Assembly (NCBI GenBank): GCA_021604105.1
Contig: BQIW01000003.1
Span: forward strand, 1-64,000
Origin: Nitrospirales bacterium
GTDB taxonomy: Bacteria; Nitrospirota; Nitrospiria; Nitrospirales; UBA8639
DNA: 64,000 nucleotides
Reading direction: 5' to 3'
Positions within the stretch are counted from its first letter, which is position 1. Every line of letters begins with the position of its first letter. The position numbers and the translations under genes are program-made. Below, piece by piece: positions 8,067 to 18,056 of this stretch. The notes under the pieces are model-generated. The model was not told where the DNA came from, ran no database searches, and worked only from the letters and a program-made list of their open reading frames with translations.

Positions 8067-9635
8067 TTATCCGTGGTTTCTCCACATTCGGCCGTCCTTG
8101 GCCAGCAAGGCATCCGCTTCCAGCGGTCCCCAGCTTCCTGAGCTATAGGGACGAATGGCATGCGAGCCCAGGCTCTCCCAAACTTTGACAATGGGATCGA
8201 CGATACTCCAACCCACTTCGACGCTGTCACTTCGCTGAAAAAGTGTTGCGTCTCCGGCCATCACGTCGTGCAGGAGCGTCTCATAGCCCGTGCTTGGGGC
8301 ATCGCCGAAATATTCCGCATATTGGAAGTCCATATCCACCGTCCCGACCTTGACCTTGGGTCCTGGAATTTTGGCTCCAAAACTTAGAGAAATGCCCTCA
8401 TCCGGTTGAATACGGATGACGAGCACATTCGGCGTGAGTCGGTCGACGGGAGTCTTTCGAAATAACATCAGCGGGGCAGATTTAAACTGAATGACCACTT
8501 CGGTTACTCGGGTTTGTAACCGTTTGCCGGTTCGAAGGTAAAAGGGCACCCCTTCCCAGCGCCAACTTTCAATGCCTAAGGTCATGGCGGCAAAGGTTTC
8601 AGTTAGGGAGGCTGGATCGACATCTTTTTCCCTTCGATAAGGAAGGACTCTGTGACCGTTAATCAATCCGGCCTCATATTGTCCGGCAACCGTTGATTGT
8701 AAGACCTCTACAGGGTTCATTGGCTGGATGGCACGGAGGACCTTCGCTTTCTCGTTCCTGACTGCTTCGGGATCAAACGTATTCGGTGGCTCCATCGCTA
8801 CGAATGCCAAAATTTGCAGGAGGTGATTGGATACCATGTCACGGAGGGCACCCGCTTTTTCATAATAGGCGCCGCGATGCTCCACCCCTAACGTTTCCGC
8901 AACAGTGATTTGTACATGATCAATATATTGGCGGTTCCAGATGGGTTCAAAAATACCGTTCGCAAAACGAAATATTAAAATATTTTGAACGGTTTCTTTT
9001 CCAAGATAATGATCGATCCGGTAAATCTGACTTTCATCGAGCACCTGTCTCAGGGCTTGATTGAGCGATCGAGCCGATGGCAAATCATGACCGAATGGTT
9101 TTTCAATGACGATACGACGGGAAAAATCCTTTCGATGTTCGACTAATCCTTTGGCGCCAAGTTGCTCAACGATTTCCGCAAAAAATGTTGGAGCCGTGGC
9201 CATGTAATAGAGATAATTTCCCTGGGTCCCGTGTGTGGTGTTTAATTGTGTCAGCAGGGCCTGGAGGCGGTCGTAGGTTTGAGGATCCCGGAAATCCCCT
9301 GAGAGGTAATGCAACCGATCCAGGAGCCAATCTTTGATGGTGACATCGATGGGACGGGGGCATAATTCATCGATGTCCTGGCGGATTTTCTCCCGAAAGT
9401 CATCCGTATGCATGGAAATGCCATCTATCCCAAGAATGGCAAATTCTTGAGGGAGATGATGACTTGAGGCCAGGTTATATAATGCAGGAATCAATTTTCT
9501 CTTCGTGAGATCTCCTTGAGCTCCGAAGATAATAAATAGCGTGGGCGGTCGCGTCTGCCCATTACTGGCCTGTGGGATGAGGGGATGTTCTTTCAGTTCA
9601 TCGTGGTGGTCAAACGCAGGATGGGATGTTTTCAC
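8067..9635 (-). CDS. zwf: Glucose-6-phosphate 1-dehydrogenase
   Basis: 522 residues, close to the family length (about 490-510) with a short N-terminal extension. It oxidises glucose-6-phosphate to 6-phosphogluconolactone and supplies NADPH. The nucleotide-binding motif [12 protein letters not shown] is near the N-terminus and the substrate signature RIDHYLGKE contains the catalytic His. The start is a GTG. No gnd or 6-phosphogluconolactonase gene is next to it, so it is a stand-alone copy of the oxidative pentose phosphate entry step. Convergent with the GH13 gene; the 80-base gap has no strong hairpin. Confidence 0.95.
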   Translation of the reverse strand: MKTSHPAFDHHDELKEHPLIPQASNGQTRPPTLFIIFGAQGDLTKRKLIPALYNLASSHHLPQEFAILGIDGISMHTDDFREKIRQDIDELCPRPIDVTIKDWLLDRLHYLSGDFRDPQTYDRLQALLTQLNTTHGTQGNYLYYMATAPTFFAEIVEQLGAKGLVEHRKDFSRRIVIEKPFGHDLPSARSLNQALRQVLDESQIYRIDHYLGKETVQNILIFRFANGIFEPIWNRQYIDHVQITVAETLGVEHRGAYYEKAGALRDMVSNHLLQILAFVAMEPPNTFDPEAVRNEKAKVLRAIQPMNPVEVLQSTVAGQYEAGLINGHRVLPYRREKDVDPASLTETFAAMTLGIESWRWEGVPFYLRTGKRLQTRVTEVVIQFKSAPLMLFRKTPVDRLTPNVLVIRIQPDEGISLSFGAKIPGPKVKVGTVDMDFQYAEYFGDAPSTGYETLLHDVMAGDATLFQRSDSVEVGWSIVDPIVKVWESLGSHAIRPYSSGSWGPLEADALLAKDGRMWRNHG

Positions 9636-10175
9636 TGACTTTCTAACCTTTCCGAAAGGGTCATTTGCATGGGGAAGTCCATGGAGAACACATTCAATCG
9701 AGAAATGGAACCTGATTCCTTACAACCGTCTTTTCCTGATAAAAAGTTGAGACAAGGCGCCGCACCTATCCCCACCGGAACCGGTATACTTAGTACTATA
9801 CCATTTCCAGTGGTAAGTGCTATCCACAAATGACCCTCCACATACGTTATACGGAATTGACGAACACGAGCGTCTCCTGAATGAACACGTTTCTTCTTGG
9901 GCGTATCCAGGGAAATTGCTGAGCCATGTAAGCTTCAAATAGTTTCACCAACGGGGCTGGTCAGGTTTCCGGAGTAGGGACAGTTCTTTTTCTGTTTCCC
10001 GAGTCGAACGAATCGGTTGTCTGCGGATAGCAAAACCCTCATTTGTCACACAAGTTCCTCCGGACAGATGGCGGGGTGGACAGCATTATATCATTCAGAG
10101 CGCCATGCTCGACGTATGGCACGTATGCTATGATAATTCAAAAGGTTTTTCTTTTACTCAATTCTGTTTAGGCCA
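9636..10175. other. Non-coding gap between zwf and a membrane-protein gene
   Basis: About 540 bases with no convincing ORF. It should hold the zwf promoter (minus strand) and that of the plus-strand gene at 10176. One small inverted repeat, GGTATA-N8-TATACC at 9783-9802, could be an operator. No RNA gene was recognised. Confidence 0.5.
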
Positions 10176-10766
10176 ATGTCGCCTCTTCAGTCTTTTCCTA
10201 ATCTTCCTTTCAGGACAGGCTTTTGGAAGGACGCCTGGACGCATCCTATATTATTTTTTGGCTGTTTGAGTGCGGTGGCTCTCATAATTTTGCTGGGTGA
10301 TTACGTAGCAGGCCCAACCATTCAGTTCCCCATTTTGTATCTTGTTCCGGTGTCTCTCGCCTCCTGGTATAGAGGGTTTTCCTGTGGGCTGACATTTGCC
10401 GTGACCCTGTCCCTTATTAGATTTCTTTTTAATTTACAGTTTTGGTCGGTTTCCCTCACCCTATTGGATGCGTCTATTAACACTGTGATCAGAATCCTGG
10501 TTCTTGGTGGAGCCGCATTTCTTGTCAGTCGAACCGCTATGCAAGCCCGGGCGTTAGCCAACAGAGTCAACGTATTGGAGGGCTGCCTTCCTATTTGCAG
10601 TTTTTGCAAAAAAATTCGTGACGACAACAATACCTGGCAACCGCTGGAACGATTCATTAGTGATCGCTCCAATGCCCAATTTACCCACGGATTTTGTCCG
10701 GAGTGTGGTGAACGCCATTACGGGGAATTTTTTGGGAAAGGTAATCGACCGATAAAAGAATCCTAA
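10176..10766 (+). CDS. Membrane protein with C-terminal zinc-ribbon-like module
   Basis: 196 residues. Residues ~22-125 hold about four hydrophobic segments, resembling the N-terminal membrane sensor of signalling proteins. Residues ~140-185 carry LPICSFCKKIRDD, then GFCPECGERHYGEF. This pair of CxxC motifs is a small zinc-binding module often seen at the ends of PAS or response-regulator proteins. No kinase, GGDEF or other output domain lies between them, so it may be a stripped-down sensor or adaptor. It is upstream of a phosphodiesterase pseudogene, and no partner is evident. Confidence 0.7.
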   Translation: MSPLQSFPNLPFRTGFWKDAWTHPILFFGCLSAVALIILLGDYVAGPTIQFPILYLVPVSLASWYRGFSCGLTFAVTLSLIRFLFNLQFWSVSLTLLDASINTVIRILVLGGAAFLVSRTAMQARALANRVNVLEGCLPICSFCKKIRDDNNTWQPLERFISDRSNAQFTHGFCPECGERHYGEFFGKGNRPIKES

Positions 10767-10801
10767 TTTTCAGACTGAGGGGATCGAGTAAGAAAGAGAA
10801 G

Positions 10802-11218
10802 ATGATCGGGATTATTTTTGATACGCATGGGCTTGTGTGCCCACAAGTGATGACGGCTTTGACCGCTGCGGAATTGATTGTCCACGCTGGAGACATCGGA
10901 ACGCCTGACGTTCGGGGGAATTATGATCAGGATCTTTGGGCTAAGCAGATTCCCCCGACGACTGTCGTCGAACATCAATCATATGTATGATATGTTGTGC
11001 ATAAACTGGATCACTTGGATTTTGATCCGGTTGCTGCGGAATTTTCTGCGGTCATTTTTGGGCATTCCCATCGTTCTTCTGCGGAGAAACGCAACGGAGT
11101 ACTTTACCTCAATCCTGGCAGTGCAGGCCCTCGTCGATTTACTCTCCCCATTTCCGTGGCACGTCTTCATTTCACGGATATCGGTCTTACTCCTGAAATC
11201 ATCGGGATTATTCCATAA
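10802..11218 (+). pseudogene. Broken YfcE/MJ0936-type metallophosphoesterase
   Basis: The frame holds most motifs of the small calcineurin-like phosphodiesterases: FDTHG, HAGDIG, RGNYD, a His at VVHK, GHSH and LNPGSAGPRR. In-frame TGA at 10988-10990 splits it after VEHQSYV; downstream the frame resumes (YVVHKLDHLDFDP) and ends at 11218. About 15 residues usually found between GDIG and RGN appear missing. Both the stop and the deletion argue for a decayed gene. The second half could be a separate ORF from GTG 10997 but would lack the metal-binding N-terminus. A leading AAGAGAAG precedes the ATG. Confidence 0.75.
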
Positions 11219-11444
11219 AGCGATGGAGGAGAAAAACAGTGAGTCGTCCTGGAGTTGCTTGAGCAAATGTTGGAACCCCATTGAGACTCGAGTGCTTTAC
11301 CATTTGTTCTCTGTCAATGGGGTATCACGTAGTCCGTGCGCGGAGAGATATCGCTGAGAGATATGAAGATGAAACCAGGGTCACATCAGAGGGTGCATTG
11401 TCTTGCGCTCAATCAAGGAAGCACAGAAGAAAGTGAATGCGTGG

Positions 11445-11645
11445 TTAGGTTTCTAGGTATAAACGAAGGGTATTTTCATGTCCCAAAGTAACATGTCCGA
11501 CTTTACATTCCCCACTCAGGGAACAGGTGCGTTTGATCGCCAATACGACCGCGGGGCTTTCATCTGAGCGATAAATAACATCTTCAATACGAATTTCCAC
11601 TGCCTTTTCTTGATCTTCCTTGTCTAAGTATTCAATTTCACCCAT
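11445..11645 (-). CDS. Small hypothetical protein
   Basis: 66 residues. AAGGGG lies six bases upstream of the ATG, the best evidence that it is translated. The sequence starts acidic (MGEIEYLDKEDQEKAVEIRIEDV) and has two Cys (RTCSLSGEC). No domain, signal peptide or transmembrane segment is visible, and it has no operon partner. Spurious ORF remains possible in this degraded stretch. Confidence 0.4.
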   Translation of the reverse strand: MGEIEYLDKEDQEKAVEIRIEDVIYRSDESPAVVLAIKRTCSLSGECKVGHVTLGHENTLRLYLET

Positions 11646-11654
11646 GACAACCCC

Positions 11655-12080
11655 TTGTTAATTATGAACGTTTTTGCATGTCGATGCTTCCTGTTAGACC
11701 AAGAACTGTGCCAGAACTTTCTCGTCGAGAATGGAATAAACTCCTTGAAAACCGGTTTAGTTTTCCCTTTTTTGTACTGTATGGATTTTGACACCAGGCA
11801 AGGACTGCCTCGGCTAGGTAAAAAAGTTTTGCTGGATTTTTCCGGGAAAATTACAAACCGAGTAGGAACGATATCTCCGTCTTCTATTGAACGAGCCCAA
11901 TGAAATATGGCAATCCGACAACAATCTTTTCGGTTCATTTTTCATGGACCTCATCCCCATATAGTATTGCGTGTGCAGGTCCTCATAGGGGTTCGACCTA
12001 ATAGCCCGAAAGAGTTTCATACATGAAATACCATTTTGGATCCAATTGAATTTCTCAGGCATGTCAATTTTTCGTGCTAA
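11655..12080 (+). pseudogene. Possible decayed PilZ-like gene
   Basis: One frame is open except for TGA at 11901 and 12024. Its second third reads VLLDFSGKITNRVGTISPSSIERAQ, similar to the opening of PilZ domains (R..V.FSG....GT..DLSI.G), and the end reads DPIEFLRH, also plausible for the domain. It lacks the RxxxR motif that binds c-di-GMP. Very weak evidence; it may equally be random. Confidence 0.2.
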
Positions 12081-12584
12081 AAAGTCCCAGTTGAATAATC
12101 GTTCCACTCTGTCTTATGGCCAAATGGGATGAGGCATTGGCCCTGGGGGTTGCCTGCCGGGAAGCCAAGGATTGGGAGCTTCGTCCCAGGCTGTCTAGTG
12201 AGAACCAAGTAGGATGGTTCCACCTTTGTTGGGGGCTCCCTTGTTGACCTTGGTTCCTTCTAACCGAAGCTTTGAATGTTGAAACGGGAAAGAATCAATG
12301 AAAATGCAGGACGTCCTCGACGGACCGACCTCTTTCTTGCGGCCTTTCGAGCGGAATGTTTACGAAATTATTTCTGGTAGACCTCTTTTCACCTTCCTGT
12401 TTAAAAAGATGAATTCTCCCCGCGTTGGAAAGATCTGTCACTGGGTGAGGAGAGAAAGGGTGGTTCGGTTCAGAGATAATTGGGGCAGTGCGAACCGACG
12501 ATCAAAATAAGGAATGGGTCAATCGATTATAGGAATGGAAGGAACTACTTGAACTCCGTCAGTATTCATGAAGGCCAAATGGCC

Positions 12585-13427
12585 TTATGTTTTTTGACTG
12601 TGGATGGCCGACGATTGGGCTGCGACGGGCACGAGGACGGATTTCCATTGTTGTGCCATGTTCTGGATTTCGGTGAGAAAAGTCTTGGCGGAATGGTGTT
12701 CATTAATGTATCGAACCAGGGCGCTTCCAATAATGACCCCATCCGCAAATTGTCCAACTTCTCTGGCCTGCTCAGCGGAGGCAATTCCAAATCCCACTGC
12801 CACAGGTTTTCTTGAGGCTCGTTGTAGCTGTTGGACGCTTTGGCGCACCAGACTGAGATCAGTCAGCTTTGCCCCGGTAATACCGGTAAGAGAGACATAA
12901 TAGATAAAGCCATGTGATCGCTTGATCACCGCACGTCGTCGTTCTGCCGTGCTGGTGGGAGCAAGCAGGAAAATACTCACCGGTCCTCCCGCTGCCTGAG
13001 TGGCGTGATAAAGAAAATCAGATTCCTCCGGAGGCAAATCCGGCACGATGAGTCCATCGACGCCCGCGTCCACGGCATTGGCACAAAAATCCTTGATCCC
13101 CATGGCCATGAGGCTGTTGTAATAGGTCATCAAAATAAGGGGAATTGACGTTGTTTTTCTCAGATTGGCAACAGTGGCGAGGATATTTTTAAGTGTTGTC
13201 CCTGAGTGAAGGGCCCTTTCTGCTGCTTGTTGAATCACCGGACCATCGGCGATAGGATCCGAAAATGGCACACCCAATTCGATCAGGTCGGCACCACCCT
13301 GTTCCAGCGCTAATACAAGAGATTCGGTCATTGCTAAGGTCGGATCGCCAGCCATAATGTATGGGATGAGAGCTTTTTCACCCTTGGAGTGGAGTTGGGC
13401 AAATGTGGCTTGAATGCGATTGCTCAT
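12585..13427 (-). CDS. trpA: Tryptophan synthase alpha chain
   Basis: 280 residues from ATG 13427 (a TTG at 13442 is an alternative). It cleaves indole-3-glycerol phosphate to indole and glyceraldehyde 3-phosphate, and passes indole to TrpB through the alpha2-beta2 tunnel. The catalytic Glu50 and Asp61 lie in IELGVPFSDPIADGP. GFGIASAEQ near the end is the phosphate-binding loop. Last gene of the minus-strand trp cluster, 80 bases after trpB. Confidence 0.97.
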   Translation of the reverse strand: MSNRIQATFAQLHSKGEKALIPYIMAGDPTLAMTESLVLALEQGGADLIELGVPFSDPIADGPVIQQAAERALHSGTTLKNILATVANLRKTTSIPLILMTYYNSLMAMGIKDFCANAVDAGVDGLIVPDLPPEESDFLYHATQAAGGPVSIFLLAPTSTAERRRAVIKRSHGFIYYVSLTGITGAKLTDLSLVRQSVQQLQRASRKPVAVGFGIASAEQAREVGQFADGVIIGSALVRYINEHHSAKTFLTEIQNMAQQWKSVLVPVAAQSSAIHSQKT

Positions 13428-13507
13428 ATCAGAACATTTCAAATGTGCTGGAAGACCTGGGGGCCTTCCTGGCCTGGTGATTCTCCGGCCACTGAGTATG
13501 CCCTCTC

Positions 13508-14701
13508 CTACAGAGGAATTCCGCGCATTTTGGCTAATTGTTGAACATCTTTATCTCCGCGCCCGGAGAGATTCATGATTAAGATCTGTGACTTTTTCAT
13601 CGTGGGCGCCAGCTTGACGACTTCTGCAACTGCATGGGCACTTTCTAGTGCGGGAATGATGCCTTCTTCCTTAGCGAGTAAGTCGAACGCGGCTAAGGCC
13701 TCAGCATCCGTGGCGGAGGTGTACTGGATTCGTCCGGAATCATGATAGTAACTGTGTTCAGGACCGACTGCCGGATAATCCAATCCGGCAGACACTGAAT
13801 GTGTGGGATTGACTTGACCGTCCTCATTCTGGAGAAGATAGGTCATCGTGCCATGCAAAACGCCGGGTATTCCTCCCGCAAAGCGCGCGGCATGTTTCCC
13901 GCTTTCTATCCCGTACCCGCCGGCTTCCACGCCGACCATCTTGACTTGAGTATCTTTGACGAACGGATAAAATAATCCAATGCTATTGCTGCCACCGCCG
14001 ACACAGGCAACTAGACAGTGAGGCAAACGACCTTCCAGTGCAAGGATTTGCTTTCGGGTTTCTCGACCAATCACGGATTGAAAATCCCGAACCATCATGG
14101 GGTAGGGATGAGGGCCCAGGACCGATCCAAGCAAATAGTGAGTCGTGCTTACATTGGTGGTCCAGTCACGCATCGCCTCACTGATGGCATCCTTGAGTGT
14201 GCGACTTCCGGAACTCACCCCCGTCACTTTTGATCCAAGTAGCCGCATTCGGAAGACATTCAATGCCTGTCGTTCCATATCCTCGGTGCCCATGTAAATT
14301 TCGGCCTCCAGACCGAACATGGCTGCTACCGTAGCCACCGCTACTCCATGTTGTCCTGCACCGGTTTCGGCAATGACACGTTTCTTTTTCATTCGTTTGG
14401 TAAGCAAGGCCTGCCCGACCGTATTGTTGATCTTGTGCGCACCGGTATGACAGAGATCTTCTCTTTTGAGATAAATTTTGGCTCCACCAAGTGTTTTGGT
14501 GAGACGTTCGGCGAAGAAAAGGGAGGTGGGACGACCGACAAATTGTTTCAGGCAATTCAGAAATTCCTGCTGGAAGGGCCGGCTTTTCTTAGCCGCATGA
14601 TACTCTTGTTCCAATTCATGGATGGCGGGCATCAGGATTTCCGGAGCATACTTGCCTCCGAATTGCCCGAAGCGCCCGCGTTTATCAGGAATGATGGCCA
14701 T
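13508..14701 (-). CDS. trpB: Tryptophan synthase beta chain
   Basis: 397 residues, full length. The PLP-dependent enzyme condenses indole and L-serine to L-tryptophan. The PLP lysine (about K90) is in HTGAHKINN, and the phosphate-binding GGGSNS loop is present. The conserved E-T-G-A-G-Q-H-G stretch that binds serine follows. Fifth-to-last position in the cluster as expected for trpEGDCFBA; 54 bases separate it from trpF. Confidence 0.97.
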   Translation of the reverse strand: MAIIPDKRGRFGQFGGKYAPEILMPAIHELEQEYHAAKKSRPFQQEFLNCLKQFVGRPTSLFFAERLTKTLGGAKIYLKREDLCHTGAHKINNTVGQALLTKRMKKKRVIAETGAGQHGVAVATVAAMFGLEAEIYMGTEDMERQALNVFRMRLLGSKVTGVSSGSRTLKDAISEAMRDWTTNVSTTHYLLGSVLGPHPYPMMVRDFQSVIGRETRKQILALEGRLPHCLVACVGGGSNSIGLFYPFVKDTQVKMVGVEAGGYGIESGKHAARFAGGIPGVLHGTMTYLLQNEDGQVNPTHSVSAGLDYPAVGPEHSYYHDSGRIQYTSATDAEALAAFDLLAKEEGIIPALESAHAVAEVVKLAPTMKKSQILIMNLSGRGDKDVQQLAKMRGIPL

Positions 14702-14755
14702 GAAATGTTCTACTGAATGAGGACGTAAAAAGAAAAGAGTATAGCGATGGAATGG

Positions 14756-15385
14756 CTAACACACAAGACGAACCGATTGGATAAAATCCCGAATTTTGGC
14801 CGGATCTTTTCGCCCAGGACTCTGTTCCACACCGCTACTCACATCGACCCCATAGGGTTGCACTTGGCAAATGGCTTCTTGAACATTTTCAGGAGTTAAT
14901 CCTCCTGCCAACAGCATGGGAACGGCTTTGGCTACTTCGCCCGCAAGTGACCAATCGGTCGTGTGTCCGGTTCCTCCGTACGCGGTAGGAGAAAATGCAT
15001 CAATAATAAATCCTCTCACGCCTATCCGTCCTTTCCATTCTGCCAATGCGAGATAACTGCTTCTATCTTTTAGCCGAATGGCGCGTAGCACCGGACGTTG
15101 TAACGATTCACAAAAACCGGGAGATTCGTCACCGTGAAGCTGTGCCAGACTCAATCCGCAGTCATCAAATACGCGCTTCACCATATCGAGATCGTGATTA
15201 ACGAAGACACCCACCGTCACCACAAAAGGGGGAAGGCTGGCAATGATATGTTGGGCGGTCGCAGGTTGGACATATCGAGGGCTTTGGGCGTAAAACACAA
15301 AACCCAACGCATCGGCCCCTTCCTGAACTGCGAATTCGGCATCTTTCTGATTCGTAATGCCGCAGATTTTTATTTTTGTGGCCAT
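14756..15385 (-). CDS. trpF: Phosphoribosylanthranilate isomerase
   Basis: 209 residues, a (beta/alpha)8 barrel. It catalyses the Amadori rearrangement of N-(5'-phosphoribosyl)anthranilate. The general base Cys is in KICGIT at the N-terminus and the general acid Asp is in the FIIDAFSP strand; GGLTPENV and GVDVSSGVE bind phosphate. It is a separate gene, not fused to trpC. A 155-base gap separates it from trpC, larger than the other gaps of the cluster. Confidence 0.96.
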   Translation of the reverse strand: MATKIKICGITNQKDAEFAVQEGADALGFVFYAQSPRYVQPATAQHIIASLPPFVVTVGVFVNHDLDMVKRVFDDCGLSLAQLHGDESPGFCESLQRPVLRAIRLKDRSSYLALAEWKGRIGVRGFIIDAFSPTAYGGTGHTTDWSLAGEVAKAVPMLLAGGLTPENVQEAICQVQPYGVDVSSGVEQSPGRKDPAKIRDFIQSVRLVC

Positions 15386-15505
15386 AAGAACATTCGCCGT
15401 TGGTTAAAGAAGTTCGTGAGCACCGCGGTGTATGGGGTCACGCTCATATTTCTGTCTTGTCTAGACTGGGATCTCAATCAATTTGACCGGCCATTAGCAA
15501 AAGAG

Positions 15506-15526
15506 GGCGAGTACAGTCGCCAATTT
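15506..15526 (-). terminator. Weak hairpin after trpC
   Basis: A 5-bp stem GGCGA/TCGCC with a 6-base loop (15506-15521) sits 20 bases beyond the trpC stop, followed on the minus strand by CTCTTTT. The stem is short, so it could be a pause or partial terminator that lowers trpFBA transcription, or chance. Confidence 0.25.
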
Positions 15527-15540
15527 TCTTCAATCGAATC

Positions 15541-16386
15541 CTAGACCCAACGACTGGTTGGTGCTTCTTTTTTGGGAGATAACGGCGGATGTAATAATTC
15601 CTGAATTTTGGCTTGAATTGAATCTGCGCGCAATAATGACTCACCGATCAACATGGCTTTGGCTCCGGCTTCCAGTATCCGCACCACATGCTCCCGGTTG
15701 TGTATGCCACTTTCACTGACAATGAGTGTGTCCGTCGGGATACGTTTGGCCAGCCGCTCGGTGACACTCAAATCAGTCTGGAAGGTTTTGAGATCCCGGT
15801 TGTTGATACCGATAAGTCTGGCCAAAGGCACTCGTTCAAGGACGGTATCTAATTCGCGTTCATTATGGATTTCAATGAGCACATCGAGTAACAACTCATG
15901 TGCAACGGTGAAAAAGTCTTCAAGCTGAAATCGATCCAACGCCGCCGCAATCAGTAAGACACAGTCCGCCCCATAGGCCCGGGCTTCATAAAACTGAATT
16001 TCCTCAACCATAAATTCTTTATTGAGCGTGGGAAGTTGAACCGCCTCTTTGACATCGGCCAAATACTCCAAGTTGCCTTGAAAAAAATCCTGATCGGTGA
16101 GAACGGATAAGGCGCTTGCTCCATGATCTCGATATTGGGAGGCGATGGTCACTGGCTCAAACTGATCGTGAAATTCCGGTCGCATCAGTCCTTGACTGGG
16201 CGAGGCTTTTTTGACTTCGGCAATTAATGCCGGAGCTGTCAAAGTCAATCCTGCCTCTAATGTCTGAATAAAACTCAGAGGCCGAGTTCGATCAACGATG
16301 CGGCCCTTGAGTTCAGCCAGGTAGCCACGGCTATGTTTTCGCCGCAATTCGGCTTTTTTATGTTCGAGGATACGAGAAAGAATCAT
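15541..16386 (-). CDS. trpC: Indole-3-glycerol phosphate synthase
   Basis: 281 residues; the start is taken at the ATG that overlaps the trpD stop (ATGA), although GTG 16395 is an in-frame alternative. It closes the indole ring. Motifs include the catalytic Lys/Glu of IAEVKKASPSQG, the NKEFMV strand, IGINNRDL, and SESGI for phosphate. The overlap indicates coupling with trpD. Confidence 0.96.
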   Translation of the reverse strand: MILSRILEHKKAELRRKHSRGYLAELKGRIVDRTRPLSFIQTLEAGLTLTAPALIAEVKKASPSQGLMRPEFHDQFEPVTIASQYRDHGASALSVLTDQDFFQGNLEYLADVKEAVQLPTLNKEFMVEEIQFYEARAYGADCVLLIAAALDRFQLEDFFTVAHELLLDVLIEIHNERELDTVLERVPLARLIGINNRDLKTFQTDLSVTERLAKRIPTDTLIVSESGIHNREHVVRILEAGAKAMLIGESLLRADSIQAKIQELLHPPLSPKKEAPTSRWV

Positions 16387-17408
16387 GTCGCCCACTTTTT
16401 GGTCAGGGAGATGAGTTTGTCCAACTTTTCAAATGCGGCTCCATTGTCCACTACACGACCGGCTTCTTCGAATCCTTCCTTCAGCGAGGTCGCTTTCTGG
16501 CAGGCGATAAAAGCCGGCGCGGCATTCATCAACACGATATCCCGTTTGGAGCCCCTTCGTCCTCGAAAAATATCGCGAATGATTTGGGCATTGTCTTCCG
16601 GGTTTCCTCCCAACAGTTCTTTGGGCGAAACCGGGTGAAGGCCGAAATCTTCCGGCCCGATGAAATAGCTCAGGATTCGTCCTTTTTTCCCTTCGGCAAT
16701 TCCCGTGCGACTGGATAATGAAATTTCATCCAACCCATCCATCCCATGAAGGACAAAGCAATGTTGTGTGCCCAGTCGAACAAGAACCTGAGCCAATTTT
16801 TCTTTGAGGGCTTGATCATACACTCCCAGAATCTGAATCGTGGCCCGTGCCGGATTGGCCAGCGGCCCCATGATATTCATCAGGGTACGGATCCCCAGCT
16901 CCGACCGAGGTTTGGCGCAATGCTTCATGGCTCCGTGATAAAGCGGTGCGAAGAGAAATCCAATGCCAATTTCATTGACACAGTCGGCAACCTTTTCAGG
17001 AGACAAGTCGATATTCACGCCAAGGGCGGCCAACACATCCGCACTTCCTGATTGAGAGGACACGGAGCGATTCCCATGCTTGGCGACAGTCATTCCCCCT
17101 CCGGCCACGACAAAGGCGGCAGCCGTTGAAATATTGAACGTATGGCTTTTATCCCCACCGGTTCCACACGTATCCACTACCTGAGGGTCGGTAATAGGGA
17201 TTCGAATCGCCCGTTCGCGCATGGCTCGCACTGATCCGGCGATTTCATCGATGGTTTCGCCTTTCATGCGTAATCCCATTAAATAAGCTGCAATTTGAGC
17301 GTCAGTAGCTCCTCCGTGCATGATTTCCCGCATGGCTTCTTCTGCTTCGAGTTCTGCGAGGTCGAGACCCTCGGCTAATTTGGCGATATAGTCTTTGAGT
17401 ACGGGCAT
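16383..17408 (-). CDS. trpD: Anthranilate phosphoribosyltransferase
   Basis: 341 residues from the ATG at 17408; the open frame runs farther upstream but would overlap trpG. It transfers phosphoribosyl from PRPP to anthranilate. The family signature VDTCGTGGDKSHTFNIST binds PRPP diphosphate, and KHGNRSVSSQSGSAD follows. The stop overlaps trpC (ATGA). TrpG and TrpD are separate here, not fused as in enterobacteria. Confidence 0.96.
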   Translation of the reverse strand: MPVLKDYIAKLAEGLDLAELEAEEAMREIMHGGATDAQIAAYLMGLRMKGETIDEIAGSVRAMRERAIRIPITDPQVVDTCGTGGDKSHTFNISTAAAFVVAGGGMTVAKHGNRSVSSQSGSADVLAALGVNIDLSPEKVADCVNEIGIGFLFAPLYHGAMKHCAKPRSELGIRTLMNIMGPLANPARATIQILGVYDQALKEKLAQVLVRLGTQHCFVLHGMDGLDEISLSSRTGIAEGKKGRILSYFIGPEDFGLHPVSPKELLGGNPEDNAQIIRDIFRGRRGSKRDIVLMNAAPAFIACQKATSLKEGFEEAGRVVDNGAAFEKLDKLISLTKKWAT

Positions 17409-17448
17409 GTGAGCAGGCTCGTGGCCAGATGACTGGGAGGTCTTGGAT

Positions 17449-18036
17449 TTAGTGGTCGGTTGAAGAGCAGACGGGTAATAATAAAAAATTCCGTAACAGA
17501 TCCATTCCTGCCGTAGTGAGAATCGATTCAGGGTGAAATTGCACGCCTTCCGCTCCGGTTGGGATATGCCGAAGCCCCATGATTTCACCTTCCACGGTTT
17601 CGGCTGAAATTTCAAAGTCCGTGGGCACGGTTTCACGCTTGACGATTAAGGAATGATATCGGGTGGCTTCAAAGGGATTCGGGAGGCCATCGAAAATTGT
17701 TTTTCCGTCATGATGGACCATGGAGGTTTTCCCGTGCATAAGCCTGGGGGCTCGAATAATTTGGCCTCCAAAAGCATAGGCCAGGGATTGATGCCCGAGA
17801 CAGACACCAAATAAGGGAATACGGCCGGCAAAATTCTTGATGATCGCAACAGAAATGCCGGCCTCATTAGGCGTACAGGGGCCGGGAGATATTAATATTC
17901 GCTCCGGTGCCAGGCGGTGAATGTTTTCGATCGTGAGGGCATCATTTCGAAAAATCTGGAGATCGGCTCCCAACTCTCCAAGATATTGGACAAGATTGTA
18001 GGTAAACGAATCGTAATTGTCGATGACCAGGATCAT
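17449..18036 (-). CDS. trpG: Anthranilate synthase glutamine amidotransferase subunit
   Basis: 195 residues. It hydrolyses glutamine and passes ammonia to TrpE. The class I amidotransferase triad is visible: nucleophile Cys in FGVCLGHQ and His/Glu in VQFHPES. The opening [18 protein letters not shown] is typical. It could also serve para-aminobenzoate synthesis as in many bacteria. It follows trpE by 20 bases. Confidence 0.96.
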   Translation of the reverse strand: MILVIDNYDSFTYNLVQYLGELGADLQIFRNDALTIENIHRLAPERILISPGPCTPNEAGISVAIIKNFAGRIPLFGVCLGHQSLAYAFGGQIIRAPRLMHGKTSMVHHDGKTIFDGLPNPFEATRYHSLIVKRETVPTDFEISAETVEGEIMGLRHIPTGAEGVQFHPESILTTAGMDLLRNFLLLPVCSSTDH

Positions 18037-18056
18037 AGAGTTCTTCTCAAGCCCTT

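Larger units (their letters stand above)
11219..12584. other. Sparse stretch with one small ORF and possible gene remnants
   Basis: About 1.4 kb between the broken phosphodiesterase and the trp cluster. Only the minus-strand ORF at 11445-11645 has a good ribosome-binding site. A plus-strand frame from 11655 to 12080 carries a PilZ-like string but two TGA codons. Other open frames have no recognisable domain, no clear ribosome-binding site and no conserved pattern. No transposase, tRNA or attachment-site signature was found. It looks like degraded sequence. Confidence 0.4.

Noticed and set aside
9783..9802. Inverted repeat GGTATA-N8-TATACC as a regulatory operator
   Set aside because: Short arms, no second copy in the window and no regulator gene adjacent; could be chance.
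10988..10990. TGA in the phosphodiesterase could be a selenocysteine codon
   Set aside because: The family has no selenocysteine at this position, no SECIS-like hairpin is evident and about 15 residues are missing elsewhere in the gene, so pseudogene is simpler.
11655..12110. Intact genes on either strand in the region
   Set aside because: Frames of 97-104 codons on the minus strand and 82 on the plus strand lack conserved features and ribosome-binding sites; the plus frame is interrupted by two TGA codons.
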